This document shows, in pieces, positions 1 through 11,117 of a DNA stretch of 64,000 nucleotides (within the stretch, counting starts at the first letter, position 1; each line of letters starts with the position of its first letter). Below the pieces are notes generated by a model. The model made no database searches, was not told the origin of the DNA, and saw only the letters and a program-made list of their open reading frames with translations. The stretch is from Xylogone sp. PMI_703 (lineage: Eukaryota; Ascomycota; Leotiomycetes): assembly GCA_021399445.1 (NCBI GenBank), contig JAJTUQ010000005.1, positions 2,108,001 to 2,172,000 of the forward strand. The letters are read 5' to 3'. The position numbers were made by a program, and so were the translations under genes.

Positions 1-1042
1 CTCGAAACTGTTCTTCTACTATATCTATCGATCATTTATAGGTAGTATAAATAATGATTCTATATTTTTAGTATAATTTAAACAAAATTAGTCTGATTAA
101 AATAATGTGTACATGAGCCACTGCCACCAGTAAAATCAGCGCCTTACTATTTGGAGAAAACTCTTATTGTGTCGCTGAAGCCGGGTCTCTCAAGTAGCAC
201 GAGTAATAACGCACCATTAATATTAATGACTGTGGCTATGGAGAAACTACCATGGTTTATCATATACTAGGCAGATGGAAGGGAGGGGGAAGAGAAAGTG
301 GACGACGCCACCACTAGAGGTTTTACTCAATAAGTCAGATTTTACCGACTATATCCTTCCCAGTATGAGCTGTATTTAGATTATTCCCTTCAAATTTTGC
401 TTTCTCATTGCTGGATTAATAGAGAGATAGCCCTGTCACTATGTAGGACGCAATTCAGCCGAGTGAGGCCTTCCCTATTCATATAGCGCTAACTACCACT
501 CATATTCCGTCTCATGTCCGTATATGTTATTACTACGTTGAACATAATCTTTCGAGTGTTGCTCTGTTGCCGCCCGTTTTCCTTACCACAATAAATATCA
601 CCGATAGGCGGCATACTAATTCAACATTTTGGTGTCTGAAGGAGTTGGAATGTTCAACAATTTGCTCTACATTAGGGCAGAGAAACTCATGACTTCTTAA
701 TTTCTGAGGGTGTCTGTAGTTACATAGTCGCTATATATGAGTTGGCATCTTTCTTGGGTGTAAATCTTGCTGGTACAAAAACCAGAGTTCACGCTATCTC
801 ATGACCGCATATGTGACTATTGACAAAATTAACCCCGCAAACAGACTATATTGTGACCACAAAAAAAAATTCGTTGAAGAATGCTTCATCTCCACATAGA
901 ACAACTTCGCTCGTTACCTGAGCAAGCCGCAACGCGCATTCAGACCGGTAATCATTCCCTGGTCTGAATTTAGCATCGCCAACAGCTGAACTTTTATTCT
1001 CTACATTTACTAAGCCAATTCCCTGCAAGAGCCTTCCCCACA

Positions 1043-1428
1043 ATGGCAACCGTCACACGTTTCAAGCTTGTATTTCACGTGCCATTACCAGCTCTTGAAG
1101 CCTGTAAGACGGCAATCTTCTCTGCTGGTGCCGGCCGCTACCCTGGACCAGGAAACTATACTGAGTGTTGCTGGACAGTAGTAGGCACTGCTCAGTTTCG
1201 TCCAGGAGACACTGCAAAACCCCACATCGGAACCATTGGCGCACTGGAGCAGGTGCAGGAAGCTAGAGTGGAAACATTATGCATTGGAGAGGATGTTACT
1301 AAGAAAGCAGTTGAAGCATTGAAGAAGTAAGCCGGTCTATATGCATATGGAATAAATCTAACCCCCTCCATAGAGCTCACCCGTACGAAGAACCTTCTTA
1401 CGAAGTATATAGGCTGGAAAACTTCTGA
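1043..1428 (+). CDS. NIF3/YqfO middle-domain-like small protein
   Basis: Two exons (1043-1326 and 1374-1428) give a protein of about 112 residues. The 47-nt intron has a GTAAGC donor and a TAG acceptor. Splicing is required: without it the protein stops at ...ALKK, while exon 2 supplies AHPYEEPSYEVYRLENF, the HPYEE block that ends this family. The family corresponds to the PII-like insert domain of NIF3/YqfO proteins, which also occurs as free-standing proteins of about 100 residues, often annotated loosely in fungi. Visible landmarks are the N-terminal KLVFHVP strand, the GAGRYPG turn and the QFRPGDTAKP block. The biochemical role is unknown. No partner gene is adjacent. Confidence 0.85.
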
Positions 1429-1929
1429 ACTACAAGACTGTATATACTCAGGATAAGCTCGGAGATATCCAAAATAGAATCGCTGTGCCTCACGGCTAGT
1501 ATTTCTGCTGCGACCTGAAGCTCACTTCGATCTCAAACCGTCTTGCCACTTGAGAGTTTCAGGTTGCAACTTTTGAAGGCTAGTTGTCGCACTTATTTTC
1601 CTGTCATTTTATATTCACCTTGACTACCTAGAGAACTGTCCGGTATAAAGTGTGTCGATACAACAATAGATGTGTATATTCTAACGCTACTGATGCTGAA
1701 AATTTGCATTCACTGTAGTGTATGTGTTTGTATTTATCATCAAACAACATTGGTGCTATTCATTGGAGGCTACGTTAAGTATAAGTCGACGTCGGAAATT
1801 TCAAGTTAATCTCCTATATCGTCCCAAATTTTACACCCAAGCCCTCTAGTGGACTAGATATTTCTTTGGGTCTTTGCAAATCATTGATACAAATGACTTC
1901 GAATTTATGTTAAGATCAACGACCGGGTC
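1429..1929. other. Intergenic, no gene seen
   Basis: AT-rich sequence between the NIF3-like gene and the isochorismatase relic. I see no reading frame with family-like content and no convincing repeat. Confidence 0.5.
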
Positions 1930-2128
1930 TAGTGCCTCTAGGCAGTGAGCGAGGAAACCATCCTATATTAATATCGATTAATAATAACATAAAAAGAAAA
2001 TATTGTCACAAATGATCTTACCGGCGACGTTGTACACCGTCATACATGCTGCATAATGAGCTAGTAGTAGCAGAGATATCTTCATCGTATCCCTTGAACT
2101 CGACACCAATGAAAGTGGACCACTATAA
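1930..2128 (-). pseudogene. Isochorismatase relic (3' exons)
   Basis: Read on the minus strand, this stretch matches the last two exons and the intervening intron of the isochorismatase at 4892-6197. The shared stretches are the TGGTCCACTTTCAT exon start, the GATAT-CTGCTACTACTAGC block, GTGTACAACG and the GGATGGTTTCCT start of the last exon. Several short deletions relative to the intact gene destroy the frame, and the upstream catalytic exons are not recognisable. It is a partial, decayed duplicate lying about 3 kb from the intact paralog and in the same orientation. Exact borders are approximate. Confidence 0.7.
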
Positions 2129-2927
2129 ACGACTCACTGATTGAGTGGGCTGCCGAATAATACCAGGCCCAATTCGGAAACAGGTCACCATCGCATATCT
2201 GCCAATAGAAACCAATCAATGATGGAACTCCATCGAGCTTCTTAGCTTCTTACATACCCGGCGGTGTTAAGATCCTTGTAAGTTCCATCCATCCTTGGCG
2301 AGGCCGGCTATTCACGTAGGTTTAATCATTACAGTAGCATGAAGCTGGCTGCTGCCAGCATGTCACACTTAAAATTTAAGATTTGGTGTGCTCTGAGATC
2401 GAGGGTTGGTATCAAGGCCAACGGAATTCCGTCGAAGGCATCATACTCGGAGCTTGTGAAAGCTGTAGATGCCGCAATGTCCCGCACTTAGGTTTTATCT
2501 CGTGTCCTATTCAGATGTGATTCAACTCTGGTAGTTCAACCTTACGTTACATTCGTCCTGTCACCCCGCTTTTTGTTACCTACGATGCTACCTACGCTGA
2601 TTCTATGGAACGTGGGTCACACAATTAGTGTTTAGTGATTGTTATAGACAGTCGGGGATAAGGAAGAATTGAAAAAGAAAAATTGTTGTTTGTCATCTCA
2701 CGTCAGAGAATCAAGCTCGAACCTTTGAATCTAATAAAGTTCTTGAAGTTTGATCCCTTGCAAAATTCATCCAATCTTAGATATAAGAACAGACATCTAC
2801 TAACGATATCTGCAGAGGGGCTATACCAGGCAGTTGCCCTTTGCCACGAAATTACTTGCCGTTACTACTGTACTGCCACTTCCAGTTATTTCTCAAACTA
2901 AATCAAGCCGATTAGCTTTGAGGAGCA
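2129..2927. other. Intergenic / upstream of oxidoreductase
   Basis: No supportable gene. A short open frame near 2683-2901 lacks an ATG start and family features, and is probably leader sequence of the following oxidoreductase gene. Confidence 0.5.
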
Positions 2928-4010
2928 ATGGGGAAGAAGAATAACGCTCGTTTAACAGTGGTGGTAGTCGGTGTTGGGCAGATGGGTCATAGCCATGCAT
3001 TGGCCTACCACCACAACTCGGGTTTCGAAATTGCTGGCCTCGTCTGCCGAAGTCCGGCGAAGATACCAGATATACTCAGAAAGTATCCTATTCTGTCAAG
3101 CATGGAAGAAGCTCTCACACTCAAACCGGATGTCGTCTCTATTAATACGCACACGGCTACCCACGCTGACTACGCCATAATGGCAATGGAGTCTGGAGCA
3201 CACGTCTTTGTGGAAAAACCACTCGCAGCTACTATCGCTGAAGCTGAGCGTGTAGTGGAGACTGCTCGGCGTACGAACCGCAAGCTAGTTGTTGGCTACA
3301 TCTTACGACATCATCCCAGCTGGGTCGAATTTATCCGTCAAGCCCGGCAGCTTGGTCCACCATTTGTCATGCGGATGAATTTGAATCAGCGATCCACTGG
3401 TGATGCATGGGCTATTCATAAACGTATCCTTCAGGATGTAAAGAATCCAGTTGTTGATTGTGGTGTGCACTATGTCGATGTGATGTTACAGATCACTGAC
3501 AGTAAGCCTGTGCAAGTTCGCGGCATGGGTCTTCGGCTCAGTGATGAAATCCCGGACGATGGACAGGTCAATTATGGGCATCTCCAGGTTATTTTTGCCG
3601 ATGGATCGGTCGCTTGGTACGAAGCTGGCTGGGGCCCAATGATATCGGAGACAGCATATTTTGTAAAAGATGTTATTGGGCCTCGGGGCTCGGTGTCCAT
3701 CGTCATGCAAGACAAGGAGAAGTTGAATGGCAACGGGAGCGGCTCGGCAGATATCGATAGCCACACAAAGACCTCGAAATTACGTGTGAGTACAGTGGTT
3801 GACCAGCATGTAGAGGACAAGATTCTTTCCATGGAGGGCGAACCGGATCATTATGAGCTTTGTGCACGGGAGGAGCAGTTCCTCCTGGATGCAATTCGAA
3901 ACGATCAAGATCTCTCGCGACATATGGAAGATGCTATTAGATCACTCAGCATTGTCCTTGCAGCTGATTGCTCCATGCGTGAGAATCGTGCAGTTGATAT
4001 TCCGCAATGA
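2928..4010 (+). CDS. Gfo/Idh/MocA family NAD(P)-dependent oxidoreductase
   Basis: Intron-less gene of 360 codons. The N-terminal Rossmann fold shows GVGQMG at residues 15-20 (GxGxxG), and the family signature EKP lies at residues 96-98. The likely catalytic region DCGVH (Asp177, His181) fits the DxxxH pattern of the family. The C-terminal alpha/beta domain follows, with a Ser/Gly-rich insert near residues 265-285. Such enzymes oxidise or reduce hydroxyl groups of sugars, inositols and related polyols in the cytosol. The substrate cannot be told from sequence. The ATG follows an open upstream leader, and the length is normal for the family. No lesion is visible. Confidence 0.92.
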   Translation: MGKKNNARLTVVVVGVGQMGHSHALAYHHNSGFEIAGLVCRSPAKIPDILRKYPILSSMEEALTLKPDVVSINTHTATHADYAIMAMESGAHVFVEKPLAATIAEAERVVETARRTNRKLVVGYILRHHPSWVEFIRQARQLGPPFVMRMNLNQRSTGDAWAIHKRILQDVKNPVVDCGVHYVDVMLQITDSKPVQVRGMGLRLSDEIPDDGQVNYGHLQVIFADGSVAWYEAGWGPMISETAYFVKDVIGPRGSVSIVMQDKEKLNGNGSGSADIDSHTKTSKLRVSTVVDQHVEDKILSMEGEPDHYELCAREEQFLLDAIRNDQDLSRHMEDAIRSLSIVLAADCSMRENRAVDIPQ

Positions 4011-4049
4011 AGTCTGAGCAGAAATGCAACTTGTAAGCATCGTCTTTAC

Positions 4050-4270
4050 AGGGCCTTTAAGTTAATGCTCTAATTCACGAATACTGGATCTATTGATGGA
4101 CATATATGAGAGTTTATGTATAGGTATAACCGCTATTTAAAAAGTATTGGAGACTATTCCAATTTCTAGCTAATACAATCTCAATATTAGAGTTGATTTA
4201 GATGTAAAAAGCTTCAAAGTGGAAAAGGACCGGCCGAATATGGGGATAGCCCCACAGCCGGTGTCGATAA
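4050..4270. repeat. Diverged duplicate of 7550-7750
   Basis: This segment shares ordered blocks with 7550-7750. Examples are the TTTAAGTTAAT / TTCAAGTTAAT block, a TATAACC motif, AGCTAATACAA, TTAGAGT and ATATGGG-ATAG with CCACAG, at similar spacing. The two copies are in direct orientation about 3.5 kb apart and clearly old. It may be the 3' end of an unidentified minus-strand gene family or a dispersed repeat. Borders are approximate. Confidence 0.45.
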
Positions 4271-4436
4271 ATCTGTTGCATTTGGGGAAACTGTGAATAT
4301 TACATTGGGATGTACTCTGTGCAAAATTGTGGCTCGGTTTGTTAGTGTCTGGAGCTGTTCGCTGCAATACCATTCCCGACTTATTACTTCCTAATGCTAG
4401 ATGTAACATTCTATTCTCAACATATTGGGTATATGC

Positions 4437-4548
4437 CTGTCGCATAATACTATATATAGAGGAATAGCAAAATACTAGAAAGAAGTCGTCTATAGTCTTC
4501 ATCTTTTTAGTATTTTGCTATTCCTCTATATATAGTATTATGCGACAG
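4437..4548. mobile_element. Perfect 41-bp inverted repeat with 30-nt spacer (MITE-like)
   Basis: The arms at 4437-4477 and 4508-4548 are exact reverse complements over 41 bp, separated by 30 nt. The outer ends read CTGTCGCATAATAC and its complement. A perfect arm pair of this length in otherwise decayed intergenic DNA suggests a young foldback or MITE insertion, or a recent palindromic event. The flanks (ATGCC and GTGCC) could be an imperfect 5-bp target duplication, which is weak evidence. The first ten bases inside the outer C, TGTCGCATAA, also begin the insertion at 45123-45269. Confidence 0.8.
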
Positions 4549-4891
4549 TGCCGGTGTTGCTGTCAAAATACTTCGAGACTTCGATCCTGGTAAAAGTCGG
4601 TATCAGCTATCTTTTCTTTTCTACAAGCAGATAAGAGCAATCAGATCAATGATATCATAAGAACATGATAAGGTTTGGTTCATCTATAATCTGGAGATTT
4701 AAGTGGAATCACAATGAACTATTGCTCTTAACAGCAGGCCCTTACGCTTTACACGAGGCAAGGGATACTTCGAATCATGGAAATACGGCATTATATAACC
4801 AAACACCTGGAGGTATACTTGTAGAATGTATAACAACTCTATGATAGTAGTAACGGTATCTAACAAGCAACAGAGATTGAACAATCCAAGC
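4549..4891. other. Intergenic, no gene seen
   Basis: Sequence downstream of the minus-strand isochorismatase. I see no coding signal. Confidence 0.5.
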
Positions 4892-6197
4892 TCATTTGCT
4901 ACACTGTTCTCCCAGGGCAGGTAAAATTTCAGTTGAGTTGGCAAGGAAACCATCCCCTATAGTAATTAATTAATAAAATTGAGAATACACGTAAGATTGA
5001 AGTGAACTCCTACCATTGGCATTGTAGACCACCATCTGGGTTGCATAATAAGGGCTAGTAGTAGCTGATATATCCTCGACGTAAACGACGTCATAACCCT
5101 TAAAGTAAGCATCGATGAAAGTGGACCACTATAGACAAGTCAGATGTACTGCCATATTGCTGCAGCCAGATTAGAATAGAAATAGTACATACCACACACT
5201 GATCTGCGTTGACACCACCAAAGAATAGTGTTGTGATCTCGTTTTCCATCAAGAACAACCCTAACGGAGTTTGTGGACCCCAAAGTCCACTAAGACGATC
5301 TATAAGAATAGCGTAAGTCAAGGATATTGAAAGGATGGGTGTATGAGTATACTCTTGTTGAAGTAGAAATCAGTTCCAGCTGCCACACCCTCTACCTGCA
5401 ATGGAAACAATGGGCCATAAGGCTGTGCATTCCATGAATTCCGACAGAGCTTCAACCCCGCAGCAATGGAAGTATTGGGCACAATACCCATATCCGTACA
5501 GAATGTGGCTGTCAAAGTATTAGCTACTTGCTAAACCCGATTTAGGATAAATATTATATACTTGTGCTTGAATGATTGTTTGAGAATCCGTCCAGAAAGG
5601 ATGGTGGTAGTGTGAGCTTGTCCCACTCATCAATTCCCCACTACAAATTTATCAGTTTCTATAAATGGCAGCAGATCGAGATTGGATAGGCATACGTTAG
5701 TCCATAAAATCTTCATTCCGGCTTTGCGGAACCCATGAACCATATCCACTGTAGTATTGACAATCCCTCTTCCTGCAACGGCACGAGGCGAAAGACCTGG
5801 GTGTAAGAAATAGTCTATTGAGGCGCATTAATCCTGCAAGTCTGTGAATGCTATGCTTCAAACTACTTACTCTGCATATCGACAATTACTAATGCTGATC
5901 GAGATGGCTCAATGAGGATCTCCTTGCGCCTGCCATGGCACGGGATCTTGTATGGAGTAGTGACTGGTTTACGGTCTGAGCGTGTCAAGTCCCATAGGTC
6001 TCCATCTTTAACCCAGCTTAATTGCTTGTTAGCTGATTCATACTATGTTTGGGTCCATTGTACTGCAGCACGTACTAATTGTAGTAATTTCCAATAACAC
6101 TAGTATTTGGATCTAATCCTCCCACCATATTATATACCTGTCCCTGTGAAGGTAAGGCAAGGAGGGAAATAATGAGACTGGACTGAAGAAATTTCAT
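4892..6197 (-). CDS. Secreted isochorismatase-family cysteine hydrolase
   Basis: Eight exons: 6197-6076, 6016-5871, 5814-5696, 5640-5562, 5508-5353, 5299-5193, 5128-5014 and 4956-4892, giving about 302 residues. The first exon encodes a signal peptide (MKFLQSSLIISLLALPSQG). Family blocks follow: ALVIVDMQNYFLHP (Asp87), FRKAGMKILWTNWG, SWNAQPYGPL, NKNRLSGLWGPQTPLG, and FFGGVNADQCV with the catalytic Cys242. The C-terminus is DISATTSPYYATQMVVYNA followed by GFLANSTEI. Intron 1 ends in TTAAG just after a CTAAC branch site, which restores the GNYYNYW reading. Related enzymes hydrolyse isochorismate or amides. A secreted form could act on host or environmental substrates, but that is inference. 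All exons join in frame without a lesion. Confidence 0.9.
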
Positions 6198-7549
6198 GGT
6201 GATTGTCTTGTTGACTGGGTCGCTTCTTGTCTGATGTGTAGATGACCCTGTCCTGTTCAAGGGTAAGTCAGAGTCTTTATATTTTCCCATTCAACCAAAG
6301 ATAAGATTTCTTATCTTGATTTCTCCCATTAGGTGATTACAACTATGCTGCATTATCGGCAAGGCCTGTCATAATCTGGTTGCCCGTTGCAGAAACCATC
6401 TTTGCCGATCTATTCTCAACGGCAATTTTTTATGCGAGGTCCATAGGTACAGAACTAGATGCATGAACATACTAAAGATGCATGAACATACTAAATCCCC
6501 CATACTATTCCCACGAAAAAAGCCAAACTGCATAATTAACTTTAAACTGTTGCGCTATGACGTAATTACGAAGTTGATGTGGTTGGCGGGTAACACAACT
6601 GATAAGAACTTATTATGAGTTAAGTTAGCTACTGTTGTTTACGATTTGGACGTACCGTATTACCCAGCCCAAATATTGATTAGGAAACATGGGTACAAGT
6701 TACTAACTCGAGAAGGAAAATAATCAATAATCTTTGCAGTGGGATGCATATCGTTGAAGGGTCATTGGTTTAAATATGGTTTAAATGGATGTTAGTATAT
6801 TCCCCTTCTTTAGATCTATTTCCTTCTACTTGGCTTTATCACGAAAGGCTACACTAACGCATCAGTGCTTCATCATCTATGCCTTCTGATAATGATAAGG
6901 CGATCAGTTCCTATTCGATTATATTGTACCTAGGTAGCTCTCCAGCTCCCACTCTTAACTCCCACCTCCGGTCCTGTACGGTACAAAGCCCGAGGCTTGC
7001 ATCTTCGCATCTCCCACTCTTGGTTGATATCGCCCGGAGATCATGGTTATTTCACTTGTAACGATTTGCATATTTGTCAATTAATTAGTTAATTAACTTT
7101 ATCGGATTCCGTTGCGTAATGTTATGTACATACAACGTTACCTTTAACTTGCTCTACTAGAATTTCCATGACCGCAGTGATATAGAACGACAAAATAAGT
7201 GTTCCTTTGCAAATGGAGGTCTTGAGTACCATCTGGAATGCCAAAATAAAGCGTGCAATAGTCTCCAATAGCTTGTCGATGGTCATACTTCGATAATTTA
7301 TGATACCGCTCCGTATATTAAGTTATTTAAGCTTATATTTGAGTGAATTTGAGCCTTGCATAATTGATACCAGTAAATTTTCTTATCAGTGACGACATTA
7401 GCTCCAGCTAAATCTCTCGCTAGCTAATAATCAATGCTAAGTACCTTGAGGGCGATCATGGACGGCCAACTGCTAACTTGGCGCCCTGTACCTTCCAATA
7501 GACTAGTTACCAGTAGCGGGCGGGATGCTTAGAAAGATCAAATCAAGCC
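6198..7549. other. Long intergenic region, no gene seen
   Basis: AT-rich sequence with a short direct repeat around 6460-6495 (GATGCATGAACATACTAAA occurs twice with small differences). Small open frames lack family content. Confidence 0.45.
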
Positions 7550-7750
7550 AGTACTTCCTTTGTTGAGCCTTCAAGTTAATATACATATAAATATAACCAT
7601 TAAAGATATCTTGCAAAATATTTCAATTACAAGCTAATACAAACTCATTGTTAGAGTCGAGTTCAAATCCGGAAAGCATAAAGCATAGGATAGAACTGAC
7701 CTAATATATGGGTAGTTCCACAGACAGGAAGATAGACATAATCATAATCA
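7550..7750. repeat. Diverged duplicate of 4050-4270
   Basis: Second copy of the segment described at 4050-4270, with the same ordered blocks (CTTCAAGTTAAT, ATATAACC, AAGCTAATACAA, TTAGAGTCGA, ATATGGGTAG with CCACAG). It overlaps the possible 3' exon of the hypothetical gene at 7663-8062. Confidence 0.45.
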
Positions 7751-8062
7751 TAATCTTTCCAGTAACTTATATATCCCTCATAGATTTAAGTTACGCTCAT
7801 CAAAGTTTGCGAATTCGACAACTACATCGTATAAGGCATCATCCTTCACAATTAGCGTGTATACTGGTGTATACAGCCTAGAGATATTAGAGTCCAGTCC
7901 CCGCAAGATTAGCCGCCCACCTAGATAGGCTAAACCACACTTCTGCAAAAGTACTACACGTGTAGAGGCCATCCCGGATGATCCGAAAAGTGTTAAATTG
8001 AAAAGACCGGCAGTCCAAAAGCCGTTATATTGGTCAGAGATAACGAGTCTCCCCGTTAGCAA
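7663..8062 (-). CDS. Hypothetical protein, 3' exons (unrecognised)
   Basis: A minus-strand open frame of about 94 codons contains LYTPVYTLIVKDDALYDVVV. If an intron beginning at GTAACTT and ending just before ATTATGATTATG is removed, the frame continues through YLPVCGTTHILGQFY to a stop at 7663-7665. I do not recognise the family and found no convincing start exon. It may be the 3' part of a decayed gene whose terminal exon is also duplicated at 4050-4270. Confidence 0.25.
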
Positions 8063-8303
8063 TTGACTGGGTAAATAAAAGTGAGTTTTCTGAAAATTCC
8101 ATTTATGCGCACATATTTTCTAATCGATTTACAAGCTCTGATTGATTCTTTCTTCTTCGGATGCTGTCGTAAATTATATTATTATCTAAGCTGCCCAAGA
8201 TGGATGCCCATTTTCTATTTACGATCCAGGCCGATTGTACTGAGTTAGTGAATTAATAAGCGTGAGTAAAGCGACATCCAACTAGTTAGTTACACCGACC
8301 ATA

Positions 8304-8882
8304 TTAGGTAACTACTCTATACCCTGGACACATTGATCCAAGAAGTAGATAGGTATCGAACTGGAGTTTACAGGATTCGATAAAACTGCAGGCTCTTGGA
8401 TTCTCAACCTCATTTTGGTTTCGGTCGACAATTTGATGCATGAAAACACCACGGGATGGGTTATTCTCTTTAGAGGTGTAGCTCCTTGGCAATAGAGTGA
8501 AGTATTCCAAAGGTTGCTTTTGGAAGAAAATGTGGCCTCGTAGCAGCCTTCGTGACTCTCTCATTTTCACTTCCAGCCCCAAGATGTCCACATCAGCAAC
8601 GGCGATTGGGGGCCGGAGTTGTGCTCGCTCTTTGATGCGCACGGGGGAGTTCTGCTGAACGGAACTATTGATACCAAGAAAACCAAGCCTACAATACCAC
8701 GGTACCGCTGTAAAACTACCTGTACAGGTCTGTGCATCCCAGCCAATAAGCACTCTCGGAGATCTCAACACCGCCCCGTTATTGGGCGGATTCCAAAGAC
8801 GCTGTCGCGGATACTTTTGCACCGCTACAATACCAAGACTTCCAAGACCACCGCCTACTGCTGTGTGTATCTTTTGGCTCAT
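8304..8882 (-). CDS. Hypothetical ORF, 192 codons
   Basis: An ATG-initiated frame with no signal peptide, membrane segment or recognisable domain. It is long enough to be uncommon by chance but not decisive, and the composition looks unstructured. I list it because no other feature explains 8.2-9.2 kb. It could be a relic or a chance frame. Confidence 0.2.
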   Translation of the reverse strand: MSQKIHTAVGGGLGSLGIVAVQKYPRQRLWNPPNNGAVLRSPRVLIGWDAQTCTGSFTAVPWYCRLGFLGINSSVQQNSPVRIKERAQLRPPIAVADVDILGLEVKMRESRRLLRGHIFFQKQPLEYFTLLPRSYTSKENNPSRGVFMHQIVDRNQNEVENPRACSFIESCKLQFDTYLLLGSMCPGYRVVT

Positions 8883-9499
8883 CAGTAATCTTGGCGCGCG
8901 CTTTCATTCTTTGGTTCGTGCCAGCAGATCATTGAGGCTCTTAATGTTAATTTATTTCGTCGAATACTGACCAATCTAGTACTACGACTTTGTCCCTTGA
9001 ACGGCCTGAACCCCCTCCACCCCAAACAGACCTTAATTTACACCAGAGAATTGTACAGGGAAAGTATATGCAAGCATGCGAAATTAGCAAGGATTGATTG
9101 GTATCAGCTCAGTATCCAGAGACCCCGATCTCGGGAAGATCCAGTCAGATGCATAGCAGATCGCCCCTTTCTCCCAAGTGACGCTGCGCAGTTATACACT
9201 TTAATTATCCTCTCTACTTGACAAGGCAGATTCAAGTAGCCTAGACCAGTCTCAAGGAAGAGGTAGTGCTGATAGAGGCGTTGTCGGAACAGCTTTTTGG
9301 GGCTCCATTCCCCCTTTCCTCCTCAGTTGATGCTCTTGGCTTGCCATAGTTATGCAGGGACTCAAAAACACGGATGGACCGAGGCAGTGAGAGCGACACA
9401 AGCGACGCAAATGGGGAGTTTCAGGCTAGTTCAGCCGCATTCTTGGTATCATACCTGAAGAGACTCATTGTGCGGTGTTATATATTCTCTAGCTGATTT
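8883..9499. other. Intergenic, no gene seen
   Basis: Several short frames with no family content. Probably upstream sequence of the GPI-anchored protein gene. Confidence 0.4.
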
Positions 9500-9555
9500 C
9501 GCTCTTGTTTTCCTGCTCCTTTCTCTCCTTTCCTCGTTGTCTTTAGTCCCACCAT
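9500..9555 (+). promoter_or_regulatory. Pyrimidine-rich tract upstream of GPI-protein gene
   Basis: A CT-rich run (for example TTTCTCTCCTTTCCTCG) lies 130-190 bp before the ATG at 9689. Such tracts are typical of core promoters and leaders of well expressed filamentous-fungal genes. The regulatory role is inferred. Confidence 0.45.
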
Positions 9556-9688
9556 CTCGTACACGGTTTCTGTTCTTTTGACTTAGACGCGTTTTATGTA
9601 CAATTATTATATGCCTCATTAATATCTATACTTCCTGCATTCGTTTCCTTCATTCGTGTCCAATCCCAACCCAACTCGTAGATAAACA

Positions 9689-10944
9689 ATGACAGGAAGA
9701 GCTTTGCCTATTGTCTTCTTTGCTACAGCTCTCGCATCCGTGAGCGCTCAAAGTGTAGTACTTCTCACTAGCAAGGGATGTGCGAACCCTTCTGGCTTCG
9801 AGTCATGTCAAGCAGAAGCAACATCTGCCTACAACCTATGTACCGACAACGCAGACAAGGATCATGACGACAAGGAGAAAGATGTATGTGGCTGCGTGAA
9901 TTACACCGATAATTATAACTGTTATGCGACACATTGCTGGAATAAGGTTTGTCAGAAAAGCCCCTTTATCCTCAGCTACCCGTACCCATATGAAAGTTCA
10001 CGAGAGTGCGAAATCCTGTTGCTAACAGTATGGAGGTGTACGAATGTACTTACCAGGAGTACGTTGTGGACTACCTGAGCAATTGTGTAACTGGCAGACT
10101 ACCAGTCCCTTATTTCCCGATTCCGGACAATACTCCAGACTCCTGCTCCTGCAATGTCGGACAAGTCTACCTCAATGCAATGCAGTCCATTATCGAATCT
10201 ATAACATGTCTCGGAAGCGCAGGCTCTATCGGGGGTCTGGATGCCCTCAAAGGTTGCCAGTGCTGCGAACTCAGCGGTGCTCTAACAGCGTACGTTCAAA
10301 AGCATCTACCTCTCTGCAGAGCTTCATCCATACTAACTGACCGCTGATACAGAATCTACTCAATATGTCCCGACACAGATCCAGAGGCTGTTGGTGGAGC
10401 AATCATCCAGGAGATTGAGAAGCAAAATGGCTTCACATTCGACACCTGTGGTTCTCCCATGGAGCAGTTCCCTTGCGGTACCTTCGGCTTCACCAATGGA
10501 TCTAGCTTCTACGAGCCTTCAAATGTACCTGCTGCTGGTACAGACCCGTTATCAAATAAGCCTGGAGCAATCACTTCACCACTTTCTGGCAGCGTGTTCA
10601 CTTACACAAATGGAGGTAATGGTCTCCTCTACACTATCTCAGCCCAGGGAGTTGGAAAGGCCGGAAATGGAGGTGGTAGTGGCGGAAATGGAAACGGTAG
10701 TGGAAGTAGAAGCGGCGGTGGTAGTTCAAGCCAAACTGAGGCTCGGACTACAGCTACTGGAAACGGAAGAGACACTTCTGCTACTCCTGTAACAAGAGGA
10801 GGTAATGCTGCTGAGACTGGAAGTGGATCATCAACGTTGGCTTCCCCTATTCAATCGAGACCAAGCGCTGGTAGTGCTTTTGGAATGAGCCGAATGCTGT
10901 TGGTTGCTAGTTCTATGGCAGTAGTGGTATTTTGCATGATGTAA
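9689..10944 (+). CDS. GPI-anchored Cys-rich secreted protein
   Basis: Three exons (9689-9946, 10036-10289, 10353-10944) encode about 367 residues. A signal peptide ends near VSAQ. The N-terminal half is Cys-rich (CGCVNYTDNYNCYATHCWNK joined to VYECTYQEYVVDYLSNC, then CSCNVGQVYL and GCQCCELSGAL). It is followed by a Gly/Ser/Thr-rich linker and a C-terminal hydrophobic segment (MLLVASSMAVVVFCMM) preceded by small residues, typical of a GPI signal. Intron 1 is best closed with the AG after a CTAAC branch site, which joins CWNK to VYEC as in related fungal proteins. It is a likely cell-wall or membrane surface protein of unknown function. It appears intact. Confidence 0.85.
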
Positions 10945-11117
10945 CAATAAGACACAGTATACAAAGATAGAATGTTGTAGCTCAATAATAGGCTCATGTT
11001 AGATTAGGGAGGTAATATTAAAATAAAGTACTGAGACGAGAGAAGATTAGGCGTAGGAAAAGATAGAGAAGCACTCGTTTAAGCTGAAGATGAAATCTCT
11101 TCAATATGCACACGAAA

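Noticed and set aside
2683..2901. Separate 72-codon gene before the oxidoreductase
   Set aside because: It lacks an ATG start, domain or signal, and lies where a leader is expected.
8619..8970. Plus-strand frames opposite the 192-codon minus frame
   Set aside because: No domain on either strand and the composition looks random. I could not favour them over the minus frame.
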